A stretch of DNA of 64,000 nt from Arhodomonas sp051195215 (GTDB lineage Bacteria > Pseudomonadota > Gammaproteobacteria > Nitrococcales > Nitrococcaceae): assembly GCF_051195215.1 (NCBI RefSeq), contig NZ_JBNAZM010000022.1:1-64000 (forward strand), read 5' to 3'. Below the pieces are notes generated by a model. The model searched no databases and was not told the DNA's origin. It saw only the letters and a list, made by a program, of their open reading frames with translations. The translations under genes and the position numbers were made by a program. Each line of letters begins with the position of its first letter. The stretch's first letter is position 1. This document shows, one piece after another, positions 44,246-52,795 of this stretch.

Positions 44246-45124
44246 TCAGCGGGCGAGGCGTTTCTCGCGAAGGCGGCCTTTGGTGCGCTCGAGCTTGCTG
44301 AGAAGCTCCGGGCCCCGGCGCAGGGCGACGCCGACGGATAGCACATCGACGATCGCCAGGTGAGCCATGCGTGAGGTCATGGGGGTGTAGACGTCGGTGT
44401 CTTCGCGCACGTCGGCGAACAGCGTCAGGTCGGCGTGCTCGGCGAGCGGGGAGCCGGCCGCGGTGATCGCGATGACACGGGCGCCGGCGTCCCGCGCGAG
44501 ATCGGCACTGTCGAGCAGCTCCGCACTGCGACCGGTGTGGGAGATGGCGACCACGACGGCGTCCGCCGGCAGTATGGAGGCGGACATACCGTGCACGTGG
44601 GCGTCGGTGTACGCGACGGTGGGGATACCCAGTCGGAAGAACTTGTGCTGGGCGTCCATGGCCACCATGCCCGAGGCACCATGGCCGTAGAACTCGATGC
44701 GGCTCGCCGCCGCGAGGTAGCCGATGGCCTGGTCCAGCTGGTTCGGGTTGAGATGATTGCGCACCTGTACCAGCGTGGCGATCGAGCGATCGATGACTTT
44801 CGCGGTGAGATCGGCGGTGGTCTCGTCCGGGCGTACGCCCTCGAACACGAACGGAACGCCGGCGGCGAGGCTGCGCGTGAGCTCCAGCTTGAATTGCTGG
44901 AAGCCCTCGTAGCCCATGGTCCGGCAGAAGCGGATCACGGTGGGCTCGCTTACCCCGGCGTGAGCGGCGACCTGCGCGATGGGCGCGGAGGCGACATCGT
45001 GGGGATGCTCCACCACCAGCTCCGCGACCCGGCGCTCTGCCTGGCGCAGGCCGTCGAGCATGGCGCGGATACGTGCGACCAGCGTGCTGCCGCCGCGTTC
45101 GCCGTCTTCGGGGGTACCGATCAT
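44246..45124 (-). CDS. hexR: HexR, RpiR-family regulator of central carbon metabolism
   Basis: The 292-residue protein has an N-terminal HTH_6 domain (about 10-85, PIAQVAAHAGVSEPTVIRFCRTMGY) and a SIS sugar-phosphate-binding domain (about 120-255, IEFYGHGASGMVAMD and ISHTGRSAELLDSA). HexR senses KDPG and represses ED-pathway genes. GGAGG precedes the ATG at 45124, which overlaps the glk stop by 4 bp. HexR-type palindromes between zwf and edd support local control of both operons. Confidence 0.93.
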   Translation of the reverse strand: MIGTPEDGERGGSTLVARIRAMLDGLRQAERRVAELVVEHPHDVASAPIAQVAAHAGVSEPTVIRFCRTMGYEGFQQFKLELTRSLAAGVPFVFEGVRPDETTADLTAKVIDRSIATLVQVRNHLNPNQLDQAIGYLAAASRIEFYGHGASGMVAMDAQHKFFRLGIPTVAYTDAHVHGMSASILPADAVVVAISHTGRSAELLDSADLARDAGARVIAITAAGSPLAEHADLTLFADVREDTDVYTPMTSRMAHLAIVDVLSVGVALRRGPELLSKLERTKGRLREKRLAR

Positions 45125-46098
45125 GGGACCTCCTGTACGGCGTGGGCCAGCCCCGCCAGAGCCGGATCCGCGGCGTGTACCTGCCAGACGGGGATGCGGC
45201 GGAGATACTCGCAAGCGCGCCCCTTCGCCTCGAAGCGCTCACGGAAGCGCTCGCCGTCGAACAGCGCACCGAGCTTCGGCAGGATGCCGCCACAGAGATA
45301 GACGCCACCACGCGCGCCGGTGGCCAGCGCGACGTTACCGGCCATGGTCGCCAGCGCATCGCAGAACAGCACCACTGCCTCATGGGCCAGCGGCTGCCCT
45401 TCGGTGGCGGCCCGGGTGATCGCCGAGGCGGGTTGGTCGTTGACGTCCTCCTTGCCTTCGAGCTCGCACAGCGCTGCATACACGGCCGTCAGGCCGATAC
45501 CCGAGGCCACGCGCTCGATGCTGCAGTGGCCGTAGCGTGTACGGATACGGGCAGCCACCTGGGCCTCCCGGTCACTGTTGGGGGCGAAGGTGGTGTGACC
45601 GCCTTCCGTCTCCAGCGCATGCCAGCCCGTCGCGCAGGGGACCAGCACGGAAACCCCGAGGCCGGTCCCCGGGCCGAGCACGCCGATGGGCCGATCGGCT
45701 TCCGGCATGCCGGTGCCGATGCGCGTGCATTCCTCGGGCTTGAGGTGGGGCACGGCGAGTGCCTGGGCGGCGAAGTCGTTGATGAACGTCAGCCGCTCCA
45801 GCCCCAGGCGGTCACGGTTGTCGCTGACCGAGAACGCCCAGGGGGAGTTGGTCATCGCCAGCCAGTCCCCGAGAACGGGGGTGGCGATGGCGCACAGTGC
45901 ATGGGTGGGATGCGCCGGCGGCGCGACCGCTTCCAGGTAAGCACGGGCTGCAGAGGCGAAGTCGCGAAAATCCGCGGTGGGCAGCCGGCGGATTTCCCGG
46001 GGCTCCGGCCGTTCCGGGAATACCAGGGCGAAGCGGGCATTGGTGCCGCCCACGTCCGCAATCAGCCGGGGCGTTGCATCAGGGTGACCAGAAGACAT
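45121..46098 (-). CDS. glk: Glucokinase
   Basis: The 325-residue enzyme phosphorylates glucose with ATP. It has the phosphate-binding LIADVGGTNARFALV, the catalytic Asp in FINDFAAQA and the GPGTGLGVSVLVP motif. Length matches bacterial Glk (321 aa in E. coli). Its start lies 20 bp inside the 3' end of pgl, and its stop overlaps hexR. Confidence 0.95.
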   Translation of the reverse strand: MSSGHPDATPRLIADVGGTNARFALVFPERPEPREIRRLPTADFRDFASAARAYLEAVAPPAHPTHALCAIATPVLGDWLAMTNSPWAFSVSDNRDRLGLERLTFINDFAAQALAVPHLKPEECTRIGTGMPEADRPIGVLGPGTGLGVSVLVPCATGWHALETEGGHTTFAPNSDREAQVAARIRTRYGHCSIERVASGIGLTAVYAALCELEGKEDVNDQPASAITRAATEGQPLAHEAVVLFCDALATMAGNVALATGARGGVYLCGGILPKLGALFDGERFRERFEAKGRACEYLRRIPVWQVHAADPALAGLAHAVQEVP

Positions 46099-46780
46099 CG
46101 ACCGGTGTCCGCTGCTGGTGAAGGAATAAACGGATGGGTAACGCTCGCGCCGGGCCCTGCTCGCAGGCCCGCTCGAGAACGCCCCACTTGTCGAGGCCGG
46201 TAATGTGCAGAATGATCCGGCGACTGTCGAGCAGGCGTGACGGTGTCAGGCTGATACGCGCGTGGGGGGCGCTCGGAGCAGTGCCCACGCAGCAGGGCGC
46301 CGGGTCGTCCACGTCCGGGAAGTCAGTGTCCGGGAAGAGCGAGGCGGTATGGCCGTCTCCGCCCATGCCGAGAATCACCACGTCCAGCGGCGAGGGCACG
46401 GCGGTCAGGGCGTCGCGGCAGCCGGCGAGACCGCTGTCCGGGTCGGGGCTGCCGTCGTACAGCGGTACGAACGTGGCTTCGGCCGCCGGTCCTCGCAGCA
46501 GGTGCTCGCGCACCAGCGCGGCATTGCTCGACCCATCGCTCTCCGGCACCCAGCGCTCGTCGGCGAGCGTGACGGTCACCCGTGACCAGTCGAGCGGGCA
46601 GGCCGCCAGGGCCTCGAAGAAGGGTACCGGCGTTCGGCCGCCGGAGACGACCAGGCTCGCCGCGCCCCGGTCAGTGACGGCCCGGTTGAGGTCTGCCGCC
46701 ACCGTCTCGGCGAGCTGTGCGGCCAACGCGGCGCCGTCGTCGAAGCGTTGTGCGTTTGCCATGCGATCCTTTGCGCTCAT
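46079..46780 (-). CDS. pgl: 6-phosphogluconolactonase
   Basis: The 233-residue enzyme hydrolyses 6-phosphogluconolactone to 6-phosphogluconate, the step after Zwf. Family motifs are VSGGRTPVPFFEALA, LADERWVP and LGMGGDGHTASLFP. GAGGAGAG precedes the ATG, which overlaps the zwf stop. It is of the DevB/Pgl type, not the YbhE beta-propeller type. Confidence 0.94.
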   Translation of the reverse strand: MSAKDRMANAQRFDDGAALAAQLAETVAADLNRAVTDRGAASLVVSGGRTPVPFFEALAACPLDWSRVTVTLADERWVPESDGSSNAALVREHLLRGPAAEATFVPLYDGSPDPDSGLAGCRDALTAVPSPLDVVILGMGGDGHTASLFPDTDFPDVDDPAPCCVGTAPSAPHARISLTPSRLLDSRRIILHITGLDKWGVLERACEQGPARALPIRLFLHQQRTPVDVFWSP

Positions 46781-48243
46781 CAGCTCTCCTCGTGCCAGGC
46801 GGCACCGTCGCGGCTGAGCAGGGCGCTGGAGGCAGCGGGGCCCCAGGTGCCGGCGGTGTAGGACTTGGGCGCGTCGCCGATGTTCTCCCAGGCTTCGAGA
46901 ATGGGCTCGACCCACTCCCAGGCCGCGTAGAGCTCGTCGCGCCGCATGAACAGCGTCAGCCGCCCGCGCAGGACATCGGTGAGCAGTCGCTCGTAGGCGT
47001 CTGCCTGGCGCTGCTTGAACGTCTCGGCGAAGTCCAGGTCCAGGGACACCGGGCGCAGGCGCATCTCATCGCCGGGCGCCTTGGCCATGATGTAGAGCTT
47101 CATGCCCTCGTCCGGCTGCAGGCGGATTACCAGGCGGTTGGGCTGGCTCGCCCCGTACACCCCGTCGAAGATGGAGTGGGGCACCTGGCGGAAGTTGATG
47201 ACGATCTCGGCGAGGCGCTCCTGCAGGCGCTTGCCGGTGCGCAGGTAGAACGGCACGCCCGACCAGCGCCAGGTGCCGAGCTCCGCCTTGAGTGCCGCGA
47301 ACGTCTCGGTCCGGCTTTCGGGGACGACGTCGTCCTCTTCCAGGTAGCCCGGCACCGGCTGACCGTCGACGGCGCCCGCCCGGTACTGACCGCGCACGGT
47401 GTTGTGTATGGCGTCGCGACCGCGCAGGGGCAACAGCGCGCGCAGGACCTTGAGCTTCTCGTCGCGTACGGCATTCTGATCGATGCTCGTGGGCGGCTCC
47501 ATGGCGGTAATGGCGAGCAGTTGCAGAAGGTGATTCTGCACCATGTCGCGCAGTGCGCCGGTGTTGTCGTAGAAGCCCGCGCGGCCCTCGACGCCCACCT
47601 GCTCGGCGACGGTGATCTGCACGTCGCGCACCCATTCGCGCCGCCACAGGGGCTCGAACAGCGCGTTGCCGAAACGCAGGGCGATCAGGTTCTGGACGGT
47701 TTCCTTACCGAGATAGTGATCGATCCGGTAGATCTGATCCTCGGCGAAAATCTCGCCGATCTGCTCGCTGATCGTCTGGGCGGAGGCGAGGTCGTGACCC
47801 AGCGGCTTCTCCAGTACCACGCGGCTGGCCCGGTTGGTCAGGCCCGCGTGTTGCAGGTAGCGGCAGATATCCACGAACAGCTTGGGGCTGGTAGCGAGGT
47901 AGAATACGCGGCTGCGGTGACCGGGCTCGCCGAGGCAGTCGCTCAGGTTGGTGTAACTGTCCGCGTCGGTGGCGTCGACCCGGGCGAAGTCCAGTCGTTC
48001 GGCGAAGCTGGCCCACACCTCGGAATCGAACTCGTCGGCCGGCAGGTAGCGCCGGCAGCTTTTCTCCACCTCCGCGATGTAGCGCTCGCGATCCATGGCG
48101 CTGCGCGCGGTGCCCACGATGCGCCCGTCGTCCGGCAGCTGGCCGGCGCGGTGGCGGCGGTAGAGGGCGGGCAGAAGCTTGCGCATGGCCAGGTCGCCGC
48201 TGCCGCCGAAGATCACGATCTCGAACGGGCTGATCTCTTCCAC
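46780..48243 (-). CDS. zwf: Glucose-6-phosphate 1-dehydrogenase
   Basis: The 487-residue enzyme oxidises glucose-6-phosphate to the lactone, producing NAD(P)H. It has the nucleotide site IFGGSGDLAMRKLLPALY, the catalytic RIDHYLGKE and the EKPLGHDLASA motif. It starts at a GTG preceded by GGGAGAGG. It is first in the zwf-pgl-glk-hexR operon and divergent from edd. Confidence 0.96.
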   Translation of the reverse strand: MEEISPFEIVIFGGSGDLAMRKLLPALYRRHRAGQLPDDGRIVGTARSAMDRERYIAEVEKSCRRYLPADEFDSEVWASFAERLDFARVDATDADSYTNLSDCLGEPGHRSRVFYLATSPKLFVDICRYLQHAGLTNRASRVVLEKPLGHDLASAQTISEQIGEIFAEDQIYRIDHYLGKETVQNLIALRFGNALFEPLWRREWVRDVQITVAEQVGVEGRAGFYDNTGALRDMVQNHLLQLLAITAMEPPTSIDQNAVRDEKLKVLRALLPLRGRDAIHNTVRGQYRAGAVDGQPVPGYLEEDDVVPESRTETFAALKAELGTWRWSGVPFYLRTGKRLQERLAEIVINFRQVPHSIFDGVYGASQPNRLVIRLQPDEGMKLYIMAKAPGDEMRLRPVSLDLDFAETFKQRQADAYERLLTDVLRGRLTLFMRRDELYAAWEWVEPILEAWENIGDAPKSYTAGTWGPAASSALLSRDGAAWHEES

Positions 48244-48304
48244 GGTCCTCTCCCAATCGACTGCATGCGCTGGCGCTGGGCCAGAGGTTCGACACGCAGT
48301 CTAA

Positions 48305-48394
48305 TGTAGCTTGGTTACTTTGTCATCGTCGTTGCGACTACACTAATCGCTTGTAGTGATCGTGTCTTGCCTCTCGCGTTGTAGTCAAACTACA
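48305..48394. promoter_or_regulatory. HexR operator region between zwf and edd
   Basis: TGTAGTCAAACTACA (48380-48394) is a perfect palindrome fitting the HexR consensus TGTARTNNNAYTACA. A degenerate copy, TGTAGCTTGGTTACT, lies at 48305-48319. Outward-facing half-sites ACTACA (48337-48342) and TGTAGT (48352-48357) lie between. The arrangement suits repression of both divergent operons. Confidence 0.82.
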
Positions 48395-48433
48395 CTAAGC
48401 CCACTCGACCGAATATAGTCACAGGAGCACGGC

Positions 48434-50275
48434 ATGGCAGCTATCAGGCCCGAGCTCGAGGCGGTCACCGAGCAGATCATCCGCCGCAGCGAGCGCACGC
48501 GGCGCGATTACCTCGATCGCCTGGAGCATGCCCGCCACGACGGGCCGGTGCGGCGCGAGCTCTCCTGCACCAACCTGGCGCACGCCTTCGCCGCCGCGCC
48601 CGCGGGTGACAAGGATGCGCTCAAGGGATTGCAGCGGCCCGACGTCGCCATCGTCTCCGCCTATAACGATATGCTCTCGGCACACCAGCCGTTGGAGCGT
48701 TTCCCGGCCTTGATCAAGCAGGCGGTGCGCGATGCCGGGGCCACCGCCCAGTTCGCCGGCGGCGTGCCCGCGATGTGTGACGGCATTACCCAGGGGCAGC
48801 CGGGCATGGAGCTGTCGCTGTTCAGCCGCGACGTCATCGCCATGGCCACGGCGGTGGCGCTCTCACACAATACCTTCGACGCCGGGCTTTGCCTCGGCGT
48901 GTGCGACAAGATCGTCCCCGGTCTGCTCATCGGCGCGCTGCATTTCGGCCACCTGCCGTTCGTCTTCGTTCCCGCCGGCCCCATGCCCTCGGGGATCCCC
49001 AACGAGGAAAAGGCGCGTGTGCGCCAGCAGTACGCCGCCGGCGAAGTGGGGCGCGACGCGCTGCTGGAATCGGAAGCGCGCTCGTATCATTCGCCGGGCA
49101 CGTGCACGTTCTACGGTACCGCCAACTCCAACCAGATGCTCATGGAGGTCATGGGGCTGCACATGCCGGGGGCGGCGTTCGTCAACCCGAACACGCCATT
49201 GCGCGATGCGTTGACCGTCTCCGCCGCCCAGCGCGTGGTCGATCTGGTCGACGGCGGCGATGCCTATACCCCGGTGGGGCGCGTGGTCGACGAGCGTGCC
49301 ATCGTCAACGCGGTGGTCGGGCTTCTCGCCACCGGCGGCTCCACCAATCACACCATGCATCTGGTGGCGATTGCCGCTGCCGCGGGCATTCGCCTCACCT
49401 GGGATGATTTCGATGCGCTCTCCCGCGTGGTGCCGCTGCTCGCCCGGGTCTACCCGAGCGGCTCGGCGGACGTGAACCAGTTCCACGATGCCGGTGGCAT
49501 GGGCTTCGTGGTACGGGAGCTGCTCGATGCCGGCCTTCTCCATGAAGACGTGCTTACCGTGGCTGGCTCGGGGGGGCTGCGCCGTTACGCCGAGGCACCG
49601 GTGCTGGCCGACGGTCGGGCGTTTTGGGCGCCGGCAGTGGCGGAATCGGCCGACGATTCCGTGCTGCGGCCGGCGAGTGAGCCTTTCAGCGCCGACGGTG
49701 GTCTGCGGGTGCTCGACGGCAATCTCGGCCGTGCGGTGATCAAGGTTTCCGCCGTGGCCGAGGAGCACCGGGTGGTCGAGGCGCCTGCGCGGGTGTTCGA
49801 CGACCAGGCTCAGGTGCTCGAGGCATTCCGGGCCGGCCAGCTCGACGGGGATCTGGTGGCGGTGGTGCGTTTCCAGGGACCGCGGGCCAATGGCATGCCG
49901 GAGCTGCACAAACTGACCCCCGAGCTCGGTGTCTTGCAGAAACGCGGATACAAGGTAGCCCTGGTCACCGATGGCCGCATGTCGGGTGCCTCCGGCAAGG
50001 TGCCGGCCGCGATTCACGTGACCCCCGAGTGCGTCTCGGGTGGGGCGCTCGCGAAGGTGCGCGACGGTGACGTCGTGCGCGTCGATGCCGGCAATGGGCG
50101 GCTCGACGCCCTGGTGGACGAAGGCGAGTGGGCGGCGCGTGAGCCGGCTACCGCGCCCGTGGCAGCGCAGCACGGCATGGGACGTGAGCTTTTCGCCGCC
50201 CTGCGGGGCGTGGCGAGCGGTGCCGAAGACGGTGCCCGAACCTTCGCGATGGGCGAGGAGGAAGCCGATGGTTGA
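48434..50275 (+). CDS. edd: Phosphogluconate dehydratase
   Basis: The 613-residue IlvD/Edd-family [4Fe-4S] dehydratase converts 6-phosphogluconate to KDPG. Motifs include IVSAYNDMLSAHQPLE, GGVPAMCDGITQGQPGMELS, TCTFYGTANSNQMLMEVMGL and TDGRMSGASGKVPAAIH. AGGAG precedes the ATG, 39 bp after the HexR palindrome. Its 3' end overlaps eda by 8 bp. Confidence 0.96.
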   Translation: MAAIRPELEAVTEQIIRRSERTRRDYLDRLEHARHDGPVRRELSCTNLAHAFAAAPAGDKDALKGLQRPDVAIVSAYNDMLSAHQPLERFPALIKQAVRDAGATAQFAGGVPAMCDGITQGQPGMELSLFSRDVIAMATAVALSHNTFDAGLCLGVCDKIVPGLLIGALHFGHLPFVFVPAGPMPSGIPNEEKARVRQQYAAGEVGRDALLESEARSYHSPGTCTFYGTANSNQMLMEVMGLHMPGAAFVNPNTPLRDALTVSAAQRVVDLVDGGDAYTPVGRVVDERAIVNAVVGLLATGGSTNHTMHLVAIAAAAGIRLTWDDFDALSRVVPLLARVYPSGSADVNQFHDAGGMGFVVRELLDAGLLHEDVLTVAGSGGLRRYAEAPVLADGRAFWAPAVAESADDSVLRPASEPFSADGGLRVLDGNLGRAVIKVSAVAEEHRVVEAPARVFDDQAQVLEAFRAGQLDGDLVAVVRFQGPRANGMPELHKLTPELGVLQKRGYKVALVTDGRMSGASGKVPAAIHVTPECVSGGALAKVRDGDVVRVDAGNGRLDALVDEGEWAAREPATAPVAAQHGMGRELFAALRGVASGAEDGARTFAMGEEEADG

Positions 50276-50963
50276 GAACAATCGCCACGCCGAGGCGCTG
50301 TTTCGGCTGATCGACGGTGTACCCGTCATTCCCGTGCTCCAGGTCGAGCGCGTGGACGATGCGGTGCCGCTGGCACAGGCGCTCGTCGCAGGCGGGCTGC
50401 CGGTGCTGGAGGTGACGCTGCGTAGCGATTCGGCGCTGGCGGTCATCGAGCGTATGGCGCGGGATGTGCCGAACGCGGTCGTCGGGGCAGGGACGGTCAA
50501 CGACCCGTCGGATTACGCCGCGGCCCGTGACGCCGGGGCGCAGTTCGCCGTGAGCCCCGGTGCGACGGATGCCCTCATCGACGTGGCTTCCGCGGAAGCG
50601 CTGCCCTGGCTGCCGGGGGCCGCCACCGCTTCCGAGGTCATGCGCCTGCGCGGCGCCGGGTACCGCTTTCTCAAGTTCTTCCCGGCGGTCGCTGCCGGTG
50701 GCCGCCCGGCGCTCAAGGCACTGGGCGGGCCCTTCGCCGACGTGCGCTTTTGCCCCACGGGCGGTGTCAAGGCCAACGACTTCCATGCCTGGCTCGCGCT
50801 CGGGAACGTGGTGTGCGTGGGCGGCAGCTGGCTGGCTCCGCCATCGCTCGTGGACGCTGGCGATTGGGAGGCCATTCGCGCAATCGCGCGGCAGGCGGTC
50901 GACGAAAACGGCTCCGAGGTAGGCGAGGAGGACCCCGGCGCCGCGCTCGAGGATTTGCGTTAG
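50268..50963 (+). CDS. eda: KDPG aldolase
   Basis: The 231-residue class I aldolase splits KDPG into pyruvate and glyceraldehyde-3-phosphate. It has the Schiff-base Lys136 in FLKFFPA, LEVTLRSDSA and FCPTGGV. The last 20 residues (EVGEEDPGAALEDL) are an acidic tail beyond the usual domain. The ATG is inside the edd 3' end with GAGGAGG upstream, so translation is coupled. Confidence 0.95.
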   Translation: MVENNRHAEALFRLIDGVPVIPVLQVERVDDAVPLAQALVAGGLPVLEVTLRSDSALAVIERMARDVPNAVVGAGTVNDPSDYAAARDAGAQFAVSPGATDALIDVASAEALPWLPGAATASEVMRLRGAGYRFLKFFPAVAAGGRPALKALGGPFADVRFCPTGGVKANDFHAWLALGNVVCVGGSWLAPPSLVDAGDWEAIRAIARQAVDENGSEVGEEDPGAALEDLR

Positions 50964-51102
50964 CGCGCGTTACCGATCTCCACGGGGGAGGTGCACGGGG
51001 GAACCTCCGGGGTTGCGCTCCCACACCGCCCCCATGCTCTCCCCTGCTTCCGTGCGCGGGCTGCCGCCTCCCGGGGTCCGCCGCGCGGTCTTCTACACCC
51101 GC

Positions 51103-51139
51103 GTCCGCCCCGTGCGTAGTGCACGGGGCGGACTTTTTT
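51103..51139 (+). terminator. Strong intrinsic terminator after edd-eda
   Basis: GTCCGCCCCGTGC (51103-51115), loop GTAGT and the perfect complement 51121-51133, followed by six T. The stem is 13 bp. Confidence 0.93.
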
Positions 51140-51205
51140 CGCCCGCCGGTGATAACCTTGTCCGCCGATGGACCCTTTATCCCAATCAATGGAAGCGGAG
51201 TGACC

Positions 51206-52117
51206 ATGCGCAGCCTATCCACGCCCGTTGCCCGATCCGTTGCCGGCGCCTTGCTGGCGTTCGCCGTCACCGGTTGTAGCACCACGGCGCCGCCGCCCGG
51301 TGGTACGCGCGAGGCGGCTCCGGCTGTCGGCGAAGTAACCGGTCAGGAAACGCTCTGGCAGGACGCCGATGGCGGCTGGGTGCGCCTGGTGGCTGCAGAG
51401 TCCGGCGCCGGTGGTTATGACCACCCTGTGAAAGTGGATCCCCAGTGGCTGCGCCAGACCCTCTACGACATCAAGCTTCGCGGTACCGACAAGGCCGACG
51501 AGAACGAGTCCGCTCCGCCCATTCGGCTGTTCCAGGTGAAGGAGCTCGATGTGCTGGTGCCCGCCATCGCCCAGGGTCTGGCCCAGGCGGGTCCGGATCA
51601 GGCGGTCGCTTTCGCCACGGCGGCACGCCGCGGCGGCTTCACGTTCTTCGATCCCGTGCGGTTGACCACGGCACGCGTGTTCGTCAGCAACGGCGAGCTC
51701 AATGTGCTTTTCGGCCCTGTGGGCGAGCCTCTGGCCGAGGACTCCGTGCGCGGGCAGATTCGCGGCGCGCCGGTCGGTACCCGGGCGGCGGTGCTCAACG
51801 ACGATGATCGGGTGTGGAGCCGCAGCTGGGGCTCGACCATGCCCCGGGAGGACTGGGTCGCACGGCCGGTGAAGACCACCCAGGGAGCGCTGCCCGCGCT
51901 GCCGGCATCCGGTGAGCCGATGTCCGCTTCCCGTGAGGAGGAGCGTGCGTCGAGCGAACCGCGGGGGGCGGCGGCACCGTCGCGGGATACCAGTCGCGGG
52001 GGCGATGGCGGCGGTGTCCGTGAGCGACTCGAGCTGCTCAAGGAGTTGCACGAGGACGGCCTCATCACCGAGGACGAGTACCGTGCCGAGCGCCAGGAGA
52101 TCCTCGACGAGCTCTAG
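51206..52117 (+). CDS. SHOCT-domain lipoprotein
   Basis: The 303-residue protein has lipobox VTGC with Cys24. The middle part (about 40-210) is an uncharacterised soluble domain. A Ser/Glu-rich low-complexity linker (about 225-265) precedes a C-terminal SHOCT motif (about 268-303, LELLKELHEDGLITEDEYRA). SHOCT segments are short oligomerisation helices found at protein termini. GGAG precedes the ATG at 51206. Function unknown. It appears to be a single-gene unit between eda and the suf operon. Confidence 0.85.
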   Translation: MRSLSTPVARSVAGALLAFAVTGCSTTAPPPGGTREAAPAVGEVTGQETLWQDADGGWVRLVAAESGAGGYDHPVKVDPQWLRQTLYDIKLRGTDKADENESAPPIRLFQVKELDVLVPAIAQGLAQAGPDQAVAFATAARRGGFTFFDPVRLTTARVFVSNGELNVLFGPVGEPLAEDSVRGQIRGAPVGTRAAVLNDDDRVWSRSWGSTMPREDWVARPVKTTQGALPALPASGEPMSASREEERASSEPRGAAAPSRDTSRGGDGGGVRERLELLKELHEDGLITEDEYRAERQEILDEL

Positions 52118-52306
52118 CCCCGACAGCCTGGCTCACTCCGGGGGCGCCGCATCGCGTCGCCTCCGTTTCCCCCGCCGGGGCGCGCTTCGACCCCGAAGGC
52201 GCCCTCGGTTCCGCCTCCCTTGCTCCGCCGTTTCGGATATCGGACTACCGCTCATCGGTTCAAACAGTACCCACGCGGTCCGCTTTACGTTAGAATTCGT
52301 ACTGCG

Positions 52307-52795
52307 ATGATCCGAATTAACCGTGAAACCGACTATGGCATCGGCATTCTCACCCTGCTCGCCAACGACGAGCACGCGCGGGTGAATGCCGCGACGATGG
52401 CCGAGCGCCGCGGCCTGCCGCAGCCCATGGTGAGCAAGATCCTCAAGCACCTGGCGCGGGCGGGCATCCTGGTGTCCTATCGCGGTGCCAAGGGCGGCTA
52501 TGGCCTCGCGCGTTCGCCGCGGGAGATCACCGTCGCCGAGATCATCGCTGCCCTGGAAGGGCCGATCTCGCTGACCGAGTGCGTGGAAGAAGGCGTGGAA
52601 GCCTGTCAGTACAGCAGCCATTGCACGGTCAGCGGCAACTGGAACCGAATCAACCGGGTGGTGCAGGAGGCTCTCGCCCGCATCACCCTTGCCGATATGT
52701 GCACCCCCGAGCCGGTCGGGCCGGGGGATGACAACGACGGCCGTCAGGAATTTCCCATGGAGTTTGCCGGAGTCCGCTATGTCAGCGACCTCTAA
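52307..52795 (+). CDS. Rrf2-family SUF system regulator (IscR-like)
   Basis: The 162-residue protein has an Rrf2 winged helix at 1-75 (GLPQPMVSKILKHLARAGILVSYRGAKGGYGLA) and three cysteines, Cys92, Cys100 and Cys106, spaced like the [2Fe-2S] ligands of IscR (C92, C98, C104). Gammaproteobacterial SUF operons often start with this regulator. The ATG at 52307 gives the family N-terminus and lies only 11 bp after a TAGAAT -10-like hexamer (52291-52296), so the leader may be very short. sufB starts 17 bp inside its 3' end. Confidence 0.9.
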   Translation: MIRINRETDYGIGILTLLANDEHARVNAATMAERRGLPQPMVSKILKHLARAGILVSYRGAKGGYGLARSPREITVAEIIAALEGPISLTECVEEGVEACQYSSHCTVSGNWNRINRVVQEALARITLADMCTPEPVGPGDDNDGRQEFPMEFAGVRYVSDL

